A DNA stretch of 64,000 nt. It comes from Acinetobacter sp. ANC 3813 (GTDB lineage Bacteria; Pseudomonadota; Gammaproteobacteria; Pseudomonadales; Moraxellaceae). Shown here one piece after another: positions 1-9,224 of the stretch (positions within the stretch are counted from its first letter, which is position 1; each line of letters begins with the position of its first letter). The position numbers and the translations under genes are program-made. The DNA lies in the NCBI RefSeq assembly GCF_002135435.1, contig NZ_NEGK01000004.1, forward strand, positions 124,001 through 188,000, read 5' to 3'. Under the pieces are notes generated by a model. The model had not been told where the DNA came from and made no database searches. It saw nothing but the letters and a program-made list of their open reading frames with translations.

Positions 1-1385
1 TTTGGACTAAAGCCTGCCGGTACAACAATCGATGGGAAGCCAGTGACAGAACCCAGCACACCGTTACGTTCGACCTGTGTTTCACCCACTGGCACCACCA
101 AGCGTTTTTGATGCGGGAATACGACCGCATCCAGCTTTTGCTCTGTCATCAGTTTTTGCACATCTTTTTGCAGCTGCTCACGGCCCTTTAAGCGCCTTTT
201 GTACTCATCTGAATCTTTCGACAAGGTCACTGCAGTTTCAATATTGGATTTGATCCCCGCATCAAATTGCCCTGAAGCAATCAAAGCTTTTAAGTCACCT
301 ACAGGTTTTTGCTTAGGATTGACGGCTAAATAGGTATTTAAATCATCCTGCAAATCATATAAATGCACACTGACATTTTTTACCAGCGCATCTGCATCAA
401 TCGGTGCATCTAATTCAATGATGGTCGCCCCAGCCTGCTTCATTTGCTCGACTGAATTGCGGATGATGGCATTGGTGGCCTGATGCTGTTCACCTGTGCC
501 AAAGAAACTGTTGAGTACGCCGATACGCTTATTTTTCAAGCCATCCGCTTTCAGCGACTGGGTATAATCAACGTGCATGCTCTTTGCCATAGCCGTAACT
601 TCATCCGCTTTGTCATAGCCGACAATTGCATTTAAAGTTTTGGCTGCATCCTCAACACTGCGGGTAATTGGTCCAGCTGTATCTTGGGTAAAAGAATAAG
701 GAATAATGCCGCCGCGGCTCACAAGGCCAATGGTTGGGCGGATACCCACAAGGCTGTTGGCCGATGCTGGCGAGCGGATCGAGTTAATGGTGTCTGTACC
801 AATGCCAATAATACCAAAATTGGCAGCGACACCCGCCCCTGTACCGCCGCTTGAACCGCCTGGAGTTCGGGTTAAACCATAGGGATTGAGGGTTTGCCCC
901 AGCATAGAGCTTCGTGTTTCGCCCCAAACTGCAAATTCATGCAGATTGGTTTTCGCAATGACAATTGCACCTGCATCTTTAAGCTTTTGCGCAATAAAAG
1001 CATCTTGCGTCGGCACATTGTCTTTCAAGCTGATTGAAGCGCCTGTGGTTAACAAGCCAGCAGTATCAACATTATCTTTCAGCAATACAGGCACGCCTTG
1101 CAGCGGCTTCAATTTACCGGTCTTTTTAAAGGCTGCATCCGCTGCTTCCGCCTGTGCAATTGCTTGATCATTCAAACTAATCACACTGTTTAATTTAGCG
1201 CCTTTTTGATCTGACTGTTCAATCGCATCCAAATAGTTTTGCATGGTTTGCTTAAAGGTCGTTTTGTTTTCTTTGACGGCCTGGTGCAGCTGCGCGATGG
1301 TAAGCTCTTCAGTATTTACAGCTGCTGACGCACCAAATGATAGCGCCATCGTCAGCGCTGCCAGCTTAAATTGTGCAAATTTCAC
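1..1385 (-). CDS. Exported amidase (amidase-signature family), partial
   Basis: The first 461 codons of an amidase-signature hydrolase; the C-terminus lies beyond the window. The GTG start at 1385 gives MKFAQFKLAALTMALSFGASA, a typical signal peptide, so the enzyme is probably periplasmic. The Ser-cisSer-Lys triad is visible: Lys103 in PVLLKDN, the GGSSGG loop at residues 176-181, and the likely nucleophile Ser202 in GTDTINSIR. The last motif has IN where many members have GG. The family hydrolyses carboxamides to acid and ammonia; the substrate cannot be read from sequence. It looks monocistronic, since a terminator separates it from the carbonic anhydrase upstream. Confidence 0.85.
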   Translation of the reverse strand, partial: MKFAQFKLAALTMALSFGASAAVNTEELTIAQLHQAVKENKTTFKQTMQNYLDAIEQSDQKGAKLNSVISLNDQAIAQAEAADAAFKKTGKLKPLQGVPVLLKDNVDTAGLLTTGASISLKDNVPTQDAFIAQKLKDAGAIVIAKTNLHEFAVWGETRSSMLGQTLNPYGLTRTPGGSSGGTGAGVAANFGIIGIGTDTINSIRSPASANSLVGIRPTIGLVSRGGIIPYSFTQDTAGPITRSVEDAAKTLNAIVGYDKADEVTAMAKSMHVDYTQSLKADGLKNKRIGVLNSFFGTGEQHQATNAIIRNSVEQMKQAGATIIELDAPIDADALVKNVSVHLYDLQDDLNTYLAVNPKQKPVGDLKALIASGQFDAGIKSNIETAVTLSKDSDEYKRRLKGREQLQKDVQKLMTEQKLDAVVFPHQKRLVVPVGETQVERNGVLGSVTGFPSIVVPAGFSP

Positions 1386-1504
1386 TTCAATTATCCCAAG
1401 TTCATGAATTGACTCAAGAGAGGGAGCAAATTGCATACCAATATTGTATTTTTCACATTATTTAATGACTATTTGAATTATTGTAAAAAGATCTGCGCAT
1501 AAAA

Positions 1505-1528
1505 AAGCCAGCTCAAATAAGCTGGCTT
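1505..1528 (-). terminator. Rho-independent terminator after the carbonic anhydrase gene
   Basis: Read on the minus strand, a 9-bp stem (AAGCCAGCT with AGCTGGCTT) and a 6-nt loop are followed by a T run. It lies about 60 bp after the carbonic anhydrase stop. Confidence 0.85.
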
Positions 1529-1589
1529 TAAATATCGCTTTTATGCAGTATCCCATCACTTTGAAGTGGAAAACCGCAAATATTCGGGC

Positions 1590-2204
1590 TTAGAAATCAA
1601 AGAAGGTCACTTCGCCAGTTTCCAATGAATACTCAGCACCAACCACCTTTAATTTGCCTTGAGCAATCAGGTTTTCCAATACAGCAGAGCCGTGGCGCAA
1701 TTGGTTCACGGAAGCGAATACATTGGAACGTATCGCATGTACAGACAATTTATCCAAATCATCTTTCAGCTCAGTTTGCAGCAATATTTCTACCGATGGA
1801 CGCACGCGGTTCACAATCGACATTAAATTTGCAGACGACGGAGCAGCAGGATTGGTCAGCGCTTCAATGGTTGAATGAATTGCGCCGCAATGCGTGTGGC
1901 CCAAAACAATTACGACTGGACAGCCAAAACTGTCTGCTGCAAATTCCACACTGCCTACTTGCGATGGCGCGACAATGTTGCCCGCAACACGAATAACAAA
2001 TAAATCACCCAGACCTTGGTCAAAGACCATTTCTGCTGGAACGCGCGAATCTGAACAGCCCAATACAATCGCAAAAGGTTCTTGGCTTTCAGCCATCTCT
2101 GCACGCTGCTGATGCGTCAAAAGCTTAAGGTGCTGCGTTTGGCCATTTACGAAACGCTCATTCCCTTTTTTTAAACGGTCTAAAGCTTCTTCTGCTGTTA
2201 GCAT
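1590..2204 (-). CDS. Beta-class carbonic anhydrase
   Basis: A 204-residue beta-carbonic anhydrase that interconverts CO2 and bicarbonate in the cytoplasm. The zinc ligands are visible as Cys50 (in CSDSRVPAE, with the Asp52/Arg54 dyad) and His103/Cys106 (in HTHCGA). Length and motif order fit the bacterial Can/CynT/YadF group. There is no signal peptide. It is a single gene ended by the terminator at 1505-1528 and divergent from the lipase-like gene. Which paralogue it represents cannot be told from the sequence. Confidence 0.93.
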   Translation of the reverse strand: MLTAEEALDRLKKGNERFVNGQTQHLKLLTHQQRAEMAESQEPFAIVLGCSDSRVPAEMVFDQGLGDLFVIRVAGNIVAPSQVGSVEFAADSFGCPVVIVLGHTHCGAIHSTIEALTNPAAPSSANLMSIVNRVRPSVEILLQTELKDDLDKLSVHAIRSNVFASVNQLRHGSAVLENLIAQGKLKVVGAEYSLETGEVTFFDF

Positions 2205-2618
2205 GATCTTCCACCCTGATTTAAAGTTGAAATATTTTAATCCTCATAAAAATGATTGTCACTTGCAAAAACCATTAGGAAACGCTTTTTCTGCTGTGCG
2301 CTTTTAAATGCTTAATTTATCTTCAACCAACTTTTCCCATAATTTCTTTATTCATTTAAGAAACACTTTTTGCACAAAAAAGGAAGAAAATGCCAAAGCT
2401 AATCTTTTTTTATTAAATATTTTTGCTTATTTTTAAGACACAGTTCACATTTTAAAAACACTCAATTAACTCGGTCAAAAAATCATAGTGTGACATTCTA
2501 AATATTTGATCTACAATATTCTTTATAGATATTTCTATTAGACGAATGTGTTAATTCCGATAAATTTTTAATAAATGCAATAACAAATTAAACAGCTTGC
2601 TAGGGGTAACACCAGTCA
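2205..2618. other. A+T-rich divergent intergenic region
   Basis: About 410 bp between the carbonic anhydrase and lipase-like genes. It must hold both promoters, but I see no strong consensus promoter, operator or RNA structure. Confidence 0.5.
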
Positions 2619-3650
2619 ATGAAAGGACGACATTCGACGTTTGGGCGTGCATTTAAAATAGCCAGCCTCTGTGGCCTGATGCTTTGTGCCCAGCCGAGTT
2701 TAGCAGCAGGGAATAATACGCCAGATGTACAGCCCTCCATTTTGCAAAATTACTTAATTCAAGAACGTAAAGCGGCTGGACTGAGCTCTAAAACCATTCA
2801 AATCGGCACGATCACATGGAGCTACAGCGAAGGCGGCTCACGTGCGAATCCATCCATTCTTTTAATTCATGGCCTTGCAGGCAACCGCGATAATTGGAAC
2901 CGTGTTGCGCACTATCTAACGCCTTATTATCACGTGATCATTCCAGACTTGCCAAGCAATGGCGACACCAAAGTGCCAGCTAACTTTGATGTCTCTGTAC
3001 CGAATGTGACCGATCAGCTGCGCCAATTTGCTGAAAAAATTGATATTGAAGATAAATTAAATGTTGCGGGCCATTCACTGGGCGGCTCGATCGCCACCGT
3101 GTATGCAGCGCAATATCCCTTTGATACGCAAAGCCTGTTTTTATTAAACAGTGCGGGTATTTATAAGCATGCCGTCACGCCATATACCAAGAATCCATCT
3201 TCATTAAAACAGCTGATTGTGTCTAAGCCGGGCGACTTTGACAGCGTGATGCATCAGCTGATGCAAAACCCGCCTGCTGTGCCTTTTAAATTAAAACAGG
3301 CGCAAGAACAGCACCTCATTTCACAAGCTGCGCAAACCAGCAAAATGATTGATCAAGTAGTGACGCTTAACCGGATCTATACGCCTGACACTTTTGCCCG
3401 CCTGACCAAAACAGTTGAAGCGCCAACATTAATTCTTTGGGGCAAACAGGACAAAATCATTAATGTCGAAGCGGCAAATGAACTGAAAACCTTATTGAAA
3501 CGCGCTGAAGCTCCTGTCATTCTTAACAATGTCGGTCACGTGCCGATTATGGAAGCTGAGCAGGAAGTTGCAGACCATTACTTGCCTTTCCTTGCAAAAA
3601 GCCAAAAGTTTAAGAACCCGCTTGCGGATAAACTTATTCCTTTAAACTAA
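2619..3650 (+). CDS. Exported alpha/beta hydrolase, lipase-like
   Basis: A 343-residue alpha/beta-hydrolase resembling the lipases of Moraxella and Psychrobacter. The N-terminus (about residues 1-30, ending QPSLAA) is a signal peptide. The triad can be read as Ser143 in GHSLGG, Asp278 in WGKQD and His307 in VGHVP, with the oxyanion-hole HG at residues 84-85 (IHGLAGNRDNW). AGGGG lies about 12 nt before the ATG. It probably cleaves fatty-acid esters in the periplasm or outside the cell. The downstream gene starts 40 nt after the stop and is likely co-transcribed. The substrate is inferred. Confidence 0.85.
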   Translation: MKGRHSTFGRAFKIASLCGLMLCAQPSLAAGNNTPDVQPSILQNYLIQERKAAGLSSKTIQIGTITWSYSEGGSRANPSILLIHGLAGNRDNWNRVAHYLTPYYHVIIPDLPSNGDTKVPANFDVSVPNVTDQLRQFAEKIDIEDKLNVAGHSLGGSIATVYAAQYPFDTQSLFLLNSAGIYKHAVTPYTKNPSSLKQLIVSKPGDFDSVMHQLMQNPPAVPFKLKQAQEQHLISQAAQTSKMIDQVVTLNRIYTPDTFARLTKTVEAPTLILWGKQDKIINVEAANELKTLLKRAEAPVILNNVGHVPIMEAEQEVADHYLPFLAKSQKFKNPLADKLIPLN

Positions 3651-3690
3651 TTGACCTCGTTTGCCCGCAAACAGGCTTTACAAGGACAGC

Positions 3691-4698
3691 ATGCAAAAAA
3701 ATCTTATGATTGAGCAGCTTATTGAGGCTCATCTTCAGTTTTTAGAGCAGACCTTTGCTCAACCAAATCAAGTTCAATCCGAATTTTTAAGTTTTTATCA
3801 CTGGTTTACAAAGCAGCCTTTACAGCAGCTGTGGACTTTTGAGCAAATTAATACCCTGATTCAAAAGCAAATTCTGAAAACGCCTGCCAGCAGTTTTCTG
3901 ATTGAGCAAATTGTTGAGCATATAAAATTTGCGCTGATTCATCCATCGAATGATACCGCGACAATCGCGGACATCATCCCTGTTTTGACCGTGGATAAAA
4001 TTGCGCAATATGTGGCCAGCAAAAGCGGCCACCGTCAGCGCCTGATTAAGACTGTCGTGAACAGCCCTGCATTTTCAGCGATGATCAGCCAGCTCATCCA
4101 GCATTCTATTCAGGATTATTTAGACAATTCTGTGATTGCCAAAACTGTGCCCGGTGTATCGCGCTTTATGAAAATGGGCAAATCGGTATTGGAAAATGTC
4201 ACAGATACCAATCTAGATAATGCCGTTGGCAAATACCTGCAAAAAAATATTTTAAAGCTCAGTCAAATGAGTGAAACCGTGTTGAATCAGCACTTTGACG
4301 ATCAGAAGCTGTATCACTTTCAAGCCAATTTATGGCACAAAATTAAAGGCATGCCAGTTTCTGTCCTCAAAAACTATATTGAGGTTCAAGACTTGCCGCA
4401 AACGGTGGGTTTAGGTGCAGAAATTTGGGATTTTATCCGTCAAAGTGATTACTTGAAACAGCAAGTGCATGACGCCGTCTATGCGTGGTATATCCGCAAT
4501 GCAGCACGGCCGTTCGACTTGCTGCTGCGGGATTTAAATATTGATGAGTCGCTGATTACTGCAGAACTGCAAGGCTTGCTCAATCCTGTTATCCAGCAGA
4601 TGATCGGTTCTGAATATTTGCGTGAACGCGCTCGGCATTATTTAGAGCAATTCTATTACGCGCCTGAAACTTTAAAAATTTTAGCCATCTCTGAATAA
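3691..4698 (+). CDS. Conserved hypothetical protein downstream of the lipase-like gene
   Basis: A 335-residue, mostly alpha-helical protein without signal peptide or obvious membrane segment; I do not recognise the family. The ATG at 3691 (MQKNLMIEQL) is preferred over an upstream TTG because AAGGAC sits 6 nt before it. It follows the lipase-like gene by 40 nt and precedes a strong terminator, so the two form one operon. The RxxFDY-type motif of lipase foldases is absent and there is no membrane anchor, so I do not call it a lipase chaperone. Confidence 0.75.
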   Translation: MQKNLMIEQLIEAHLQFLEQTFAQPNQVQSEFLSFYHWFTKQPLQQLWTFEQINTLIQKQILKTPASSFLIEQIVEHIKFALIHPSNDTATIADIIPVLTVDKIAQYVASKSGHRQRLIKTVVNSPAFSAMISQLIQHSIQDYLDNSVIAKTVPGVSRFMKMGKSVLENVTDTNLDNAVGKYLQKNILKLSQMSETVLNQHFDDQKLYHFQANLWHKIKGMPVSVLKNYIEVQDLPQTVGLGAEIWDFIRQSDYLKQQVHDAVYAWYIRNAARPFDLLLRDLNIDESLITAELQGLLNPVIQQMIGSEYLRERARHYLEQFYYAPETLKILAISE

Positions 4699-4711
4699 AT
4701 TCTGATTAAAT

Positions 4712-4738
4712 AAAAAAGCCGCTTTAAGCGGCTTTTTT
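4712..4738. terminator. Bidirectional terminator
   Basis: AAGCCGCTT and AAGCGGCTT form a hairpin flanked by an A run on the left and a T run on the right. It serves both the lipase operon and the convergent receptor gene. Confidence 0.9.
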
Positions 4739-4746
4739 ATTGCAGA

Positions 4747-6798
4747 TTAGAATCTAATGTTCATGCCTACAGTATATCTTCGGCCATCAAGGACAATATC
4801 ATATTCACTATTGGTCACTTCTTTATTTGCAAGGTTATATACGCCGGCAGTTAAGCTCAGTTTTTCGCTCGCTTTATACACTGCACCAGCATCAACAGTG
4901 CCATAAGCCGGTGTACCGCTGCTCATTGATGTACGGCTTAAATAATCACTGGTTTTACCGCGGTAGTTATAATCCATCCATGTATTCCAGCGGTCTGAAA
5001 CATCATAATCCACACCAGCATTCAGCATGTGTTTTGGCATTTTATTTAAAGGCTGGCCTTTAAATTCACCGCTTTTTTGCTCTGAATCCGTATAGGTATA
5101 GCTTGTGCTCAAACGTAAGTTATCGAGCACATCATAATCTAAAGCGAATTCAACGCCTTTCATTTCAGCTTCTGCAACGTTCTTCATTTGGCTGACAAAG
5201 CGGTATGGTTTACCATTTGCCGAGCATTTCCAATCCTGAACAGGTGAGCTGTTTGTTGTTCCTGGTGTTTCGCACAAACGGTCTTCTACGATCTTATCTT
5301 TAAAGTCTGATTTAAAGACCATTAAGCTGCTGCTTAAACCCAACTCTGGATCTGAAAAATTAAAGCCTAATTCGTAACTGGTGCTCTTCTCTGGAGACAA
5401 ATCAGGGTTACCGATAATCACGGCGCTACCTTTACCTGTACGGCTGCCAAAACCTTCAGAAATTTGGCTAATCGTCGGCTGTTTGTAGCCTGTGCTGATC
5501 CCGCCTTTAAACGTTAAGACATCATTTAAATGATAGATACCATAAATTCGCGGAGTAATTTCCCCACCAAAATATTCGTCTTTATTGTATCGAGCGCCAA
5601 GTGTTAACGCGAAATCATCCGTAATGTTCCACTCATTCTCTGCATACAAAGCAAAGAGCCAGCGGTCAAGTGTCGTCAAGCCCGTAACACTGGCTAAGCC
5701 ATTGGTGGTATCGATAATTTTTTCTGTTTGATATTGACCGCCCGCAGTTAAAGTATGATTGCCCAAGAAGAACGTACCTTGCGTATTAAATACTTTTAAG
5801 TCTTCTTGCTTTTCATCTGCTACAGCGCCGCTATAAACTTTTTTAGTCGTTTCGTCTTGATAGTATGAATCAACATTGAATGTATCGTAATGTGCTTTAT
5901 GCGTTATGGTATACATCTCTTTTTCATTTTCATTGATCGATGCTTCACTTGCAGCGCCAACACTTTTTCCAAGTGTTGTTGTGTACTGCTGCCCCGTGAA
6001 ATCATAGCGCAAGCCAATATCATTGTGCTGATCGACATTCCAAACCAACTCAGTGCCTAACTTTCTAATTTTCTTTTCAGACTCACTCGAACCTGATTTT
6101 TGCCCCTCACCGCCAACATAATCACTTTCATCGTTACCTTGGAAATTACCATCCAAACTTAATGACAATTTATCTTTAATTAATGGGCCAGCGGCATAGA
6201 AACCAACACCATAGCTGTCATTGGCATAGTCATTATTTGATTTTGTATATTCTGGAGAAATACTGCCGTGCCAATCGCTCGAAGACGCTTTTTTGGTAAT
6301 GATGTTAATGACACCGCCCATGGCATCTGAACCATACAATGATGACATTGGGCCACGAACTACTTCAATACGCTCAATCATGTCAATTGGCGGCAAATAT
6401 GCGCCAATTTTCCCGCCATCCGTACCATTGCCGTTCACAGCTCTGCCGGCACTGACAGGACGTCCATCAATCAGATACTTGGTATAGCTTGCGCCCATGC
6501 CGCGAATGGTGATTTCTTTATTATTGCCGCCGCCCTGTACAGATAAACCCGGCATGTTTTTTACTGCATCAATGACATCGGTATATGATTTTTTTTGTAA
6601 TTCTTCACCAGTGATTACTGAGATTGAAGCAGGAGCATCCGCAATATTTTGTTCAAAACCACCCGCAGTTGTGACAACAATAGTTTCTAATTTAGTAACA
6701 TTGCCCTGCCCATCTGCAGCCTGTTGTTCTGCATGCGCCGCTGCCATAATTGAAGTGACCGCTAAGGCAAGTGCCGATTGAACTAAAGTGCGCTTCAT
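4747..6798 (-). CDS. TonB-dependent outer-membrane receptor, catecholate-siderophore type
   Basis: A 683-residue TonB-dependent receptor. The start at 6798 (MKRTLVQSALALAVTSIMAAAHA) gives a clean signal peptide; a longer reading to 6867 adds an implausible N-terminus. A TonB box-like ETIVVTTA lies near residue 36. The plug domain follows, with ITIRGMGASYTKYLIDGRP and IERIEVVRGPMSSLYGSDAM-type motifs, then a 22-strand barrel ending in Phe (NIRF). The plug resembles the FepA/IrgA/CirA group for enterobactin-like catecholates. A Fur box sits about 90 bp upstream, so iron repression is expected. The exact ligand is not readable. Confidence 0.9.
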   Translation of the reverse strand: MKRTLVQSALALAVTSIMAAAHAEQQAADGQGNVTKLETIVVTTAGGFEQNIADAPASISVITGEELQKKSYTDVIDAVKNMPGLSVQGGGNNKEITIRGMGASYTKYLIDGRPVSAGRAVNGNGTDGGKIGAYLPPIDMIERIEVVRGPMSSLYGSDAMGGVINIITKKASSSDWHGSISPEYTKSNNDYANDSYGVGFYAAGPLIKDKLSLSLDGNFQGNDESDYVGGEGQKSGSSESEKKIRKLGTELVWNVDQHNDIGLRYDFTGQQYTTTLGKSVGAASEASINENEKEMYTITHKAHYDTFNVDSYYQDETTKKVYSGAVADEKQEDLKVFNTQGTFFLGNHTLTAGGQYQTEKIIDTTNGLASVTGLTTLDRWLFALYAENEWNITDDFALTLGARYNKDEYFGGEITPRIYGIYHLNDVLTFKGGISTGYKQPTISQISEGFGSRTGKGSAVIIGNPDLSPEKSTSYELGFNFSDPELGLSSSLMVFKSDFKDKIVEDRLCETPGTTNSSPVQDWKCSANGKPYRFVSQMKNVAEAEMKGVEFALDYDVLDNLRLSTSYTYTDSEQKSGEFKGQPLNKMPKHMLNAGVDYDVSDRWNTWMDYNYRGKTSDYLSRTSMSSGTPAYGTVDAGAVYKASEKLSLTAGVYNLANKEVTNSEYDIVLDGRRYTVGMNIRF

Positions 6799-6886
6799 CT
6801 CGTGAATACTCGCTAATAATAATGGATAAATAAAGTAGATTCGTGCGCAAATATTAACAAACAACAAACATAATGCAATACTTATT

Positions 6887-6905
6887 GATAATTATTATCA
6901 TTATG
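6887..6905 (-). promoter_or_regulatory. Fur box for the TonB-dependent receptor gene
   Basis: GATAATTATTATCATTATG matches the 19-bp Fur consensus closely (GATAAT repeats with an inverted ATTATC-like half). It lies about 90 bp upstream of the receptor ATG. Confidence 0.8.
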
Positions 6906-7102
6906 TTTAACAAATAAGATTTGTATATTTTATACTTTCCTCGTCTTTTATTTATCGCTGAACAACTCATAAATCAATATTTTCATTCACTTTTATTTAT
7001 CACATATTTTTTAGATTTTATGACTAATGAAGACAAAATTTTTATAACAATAAATTTAGGAATCAATCAGCAGGCTTTTAAAACAATTTATAACGGGCAA
7101 AA

Positions 7103-7124
7103 AAACCTCCTAAAGAGGAGGTTT
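7103..7124 (-). terminator. Terminator of nfuA
   Basis: On the minus strand AAACCTCC, a 6-nt loop and GGAGGTTT are followed by a T run. It starts about 20 bp after the nfuA stop. Confidence 0.85.
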
Positions 7125-7143
7125 ATTCACGCAGATTTCAATA

Positions 7144-7782
7144 TTACTTGAAATATGCGCCTTCAGTATTACTGTGATCCGTTTGATCGACCACACGGGC
7201 AAGTTCAGGCACATGCTGTTTCAAAGTGGTTTCTACACCCTGCTTCAGAGTCAAGTCAATTGAAGAACAGCCTTGGCAGCCGCCGCCAAATTTAAGCACG
7301 GCAGTTAAACCATGTTCTTCATCTTTTACGACTTCGACCAATGCACAGTTGCCGCCATGGCCTGCAAGGCCAGGATTAATTTCTGACTGCAGCACATAAG
7401 TAATGCGCTCTTCTACAGATGCATCTGGACCTACACGCGGCACTTTAGAGTTTGGCGCGCGGAAAGTCAGCTGGCCGCCAAAACGGTCTTTATTGTAATC
7501 AATGACCGCATCAAGCAAATAAGGAATAGATGGCGCATCAACATAAGCCGGAAAATCAGGATAATCCTGTTTGTAATCTGTCGGAATAACTTCTTCTGGC
7601 GCACTATAAGCCATACAGCATTCAGCGCGCGGTGTACCAGGATTTTCAACAAAAATACGAACAGCAATGCCCGGCGTGTTTTGTTTCGCCAGCAGATCTT
7701 TTAAATACTCTTGCGCATTGGGCGTAATCAATAAATTTGGAATCTCTTCTGCAGCTGCAGTGCTGGTATTTTCAGTCGACAT
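7144..7782 (-). CDS. nfuA: Fe-S cluster biogenesis protein NfuA
   Basis: A 212-residue NfuA-type iron-sulfur carrier. Residues about 15-110 form the degenerate A-type (HesB-like) domain and the C-terminal part is the Nfu domain, with the cluster-binding CxxC in GGGCQGCSSIDLTLKQGVE. NfuA dimers bind a [4Fe-4S] cluster through these cysteines and deliver it to target enzymes, mainly under iron or oxidative stress. It is monocistronic with its own terminator and sits next to an iron-regulated receptor. Length matches E. coli NfuA plus a short N-terminal extension. Confidence 0.93.
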   Translation of the reverse strand: MSTENTSTAAAEEIPNLLITPNAQEYLKDLLAKQNTPGIAVRIFVENPGTPRAECCMAYSAPEEVIPTDYKQDYPDFPAYVDAPSIPYLLDAVIDYNKDRFGGQLTFRAPNSKVPRVGPDASVEERITYVLQSEINPGLAGHGGNCALVEVVKDEEHGLTAVLKFGGGCQGCSSIDLTLKQGVETTLKQHVPELARVVDQTDHSNTEGAYFK

Positions 7783-7940
7783 AACAATTTTTCCTCATGC
7801 TGAAGCCGCTATTTTAACTGAAGATGCGGGTCAATACGAAAAAATCAACCAAAATTGTCGGAATTAAATTGAAAGTTACCGCTAAGCCAGCATTTAATGG
7901 CATTATTACTTTTAAATATTGATCAATAGACCAACACATT

Positions 7941-8558
7941 ATGCTGGATTTACCCATCAATCATACCGTGACTATCATTATTATTACGGTCATTGTTTCC
8001 TTCCTTGCATTTCAAAATCAGAACATGATGAACCGCCTGATTTTTTGGCCGCCAGCTATGCAGCGCGGGCAATACGACCGCTTTATCACGCATGGTTTTG
8101 TGCATGCAGATGGTGCGCACTTATTATTTAACATGATTACCCTGTTCTTTTTTGGCAGTGTGATTGAATCATTTTACCGCCAATACTTTTTTGACTTGGG
8201 CTTTGTGCTGTTTTATTTAGGCGGTCTGATTGCCGCAATTGTTCCAAGCTATTTACAGCATAAAAATGATGCGCGCTGGGCCAGCTTAGGCGCTTCAGGC
8301 GCAGTTTCTGCGGTGCTGTTTGCCTATATTCTATTTGAACCATGGAAGCTGATTTTTGTATTCTTCATTCCTGTGCCCGCTATTATTTTTGCAGTTTTGT
8401 ATGTCGCTTACAGCATCTGGTCTGGCAAGCGCGGCAACAGCAATATTAATCATAGCGCACATTTATGGGGAGCCGCCTACGGTGTCATTATGACCCTTAT
8501 TATTGAGCCGCGCCTGCTGCCGCATTTTTTAAGCAAACTGGCGCAAATTCCGTTCTAA
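7941..8558 (+). CDS. Rhomboid family intramembrane serine protease
   Basis: A 205-residue six-helix rhomboid. The catalytic dyad is Ser119 in GASG and His174 in AHLWGAAYG; the HLLFN motif (residues 60-64) also fits the family. It cleaves transmembrane segments of membrane proteins within the bilayer. There is no extra N-terminal domain, unlike GlpG. It stands alone: nfuA is divergent on the left and a symmetric terminator follows. Its substrates are unknown. Confidence 0.9.
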   Translation: MLDLPINHTVTIIIITVIVSFLAFQNQNMMNRLIFWPPAMQRGQYDRFITHGFVHADGAHLLFNMITLFFFGSVIESFYRQYFFDLGFVLFYLGGLIAAIVPSYLQHKNDARWASLGASGAVSAVLFAYILFEPWKLIFVFFIPVPAIIFAVLYVAYSIWSGKRGNSNINHSAHLWGAAYGVIMTLIIEPRLLPHFLSKLAQIPF

Positions 8559-8575
8559 GCGTGTACAGGCCGTAC

Positions 8576-8609
8576 AAAAAAAGAATTCTGCAAGCAAAAT
8601 TCTTTTTTT
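8576..8609. terminator. Bidirectional terminator between the rhomboid gene and the small minus-strand gene
   Basis: A 12-bp arm (A run plus GAATT) pairs with AATTC plus a T run. The stem is A+T-rich, but U runs occur on both strands. Confidence 0.7.
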
Positions 8610-8734
8610 GTTTTACGCAATTCAATAAACCGCATCGATCAGGATGGAAAGCGTAAGTTAAATTTTCAGCCGTTTAATCTTCTATGCAAAATAAGTAAAT
8701 CATCACACCTGCCTTAATTTGCGCACCAATGATT

Positions 8735-9028
8735 TTAAGCATCCATATTTTCCATCAAAGCGCCATGCTCAAAATGCCAATTGCGCTGATAGGCGGAAAC
8801 AAACTGTGCAATAAAGACGGGCGCACGGTCAATCGCAGACTTTTCTTTAAAATGCCCTTGCTCCTTTGCCCAATCGTAACAGCTTTCATTTAAAGGGTAT
8901 TCGGTCAAAATTCCACTGAGATAATTCTGCTGAATCCAAGCTTCCGCTTGCTGATAATCCGAAAAAACGGCAGAAGCAAAGCCTGATTTCTGGCCATTAA
9001 ACACATAGACTTGGTTTGCTTTATTCAT
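8735..9028 (-). CDS. Small conserved protein, possibly DUF7710-like
   Basis: A 97-residue soluble protein. Its start (VYVFNGQKSGFASAVFSDYQQAEAWIQ, then LSGILTEYPLNESCYDWA) recalls small proteins grouped as DUF7710, in which a VFNG..FASAVF segment precedes GxLTEYP. That assignment is from memory and uncertain. No function is known. A perfect CRP-type palindrome lies 41 bp upstream of its ATG. Confidence 0.65.
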   Translation of the reverse strand: MNKANQVYVFNGQKSGFASAVFSDYQQAEAWIQQNYLSGILTEYPLNESCYDWAKEQGHFKEKSAIDRAPVFIAQFVSAYQRNWHFEHGALMENMDA

Positions 9029-9068
9029 TGCAGCATCCTGATCTGATTTGCTCTCGATATATAATAAT

Positions 9069-9084
9069 TGTGATGAATATCACA
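9069..9084. promoter_or_regulatory. CRP/Vfr-type binding site
   Basis: TGTGA, six bases (TGAATA), then TCACA: both half-sites match the CRP consensus perfectly, with suitable A/T flanks. It lies 41 bp before the small minus-strand gene and 141 bp before the siderophore-binding protein start, so either could be the target. Confidence 0.6.
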
Positions 9085-9156
9085 CTTCAATGCAACTTTA
9101 TGAAGAATAAATACACAATTTTGTAAACCCAAAGTACACGGCATAAATTAACGATT

Positions 9157-9175
9157 GATAATCATTTTCATCTAC
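9157..9175 (+). promoter_or_regulatory. Fur box for the siderophore-binding protein gene
   Basis: GATAATCATTTTCATCTAC fits the Fur consensus well in its first two hexamers (GATAAT, CATTTT/CAT). It lies 50 bp before the ATG. Confidence 0.7.
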
Positions 9176-9224
9176 ATGTTTCTTTGTTAGGCTCTTGCTC
9201 ATCAATACAGGACTGCCTAACCCC

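Noticed and set aside
6921..7151. 76-codon plus-strand frame upstream of nfuA's terminator
   Set aside because: The translation is a low-complexity product of A+T-rich DNA and it runs through the nfuA terminator.
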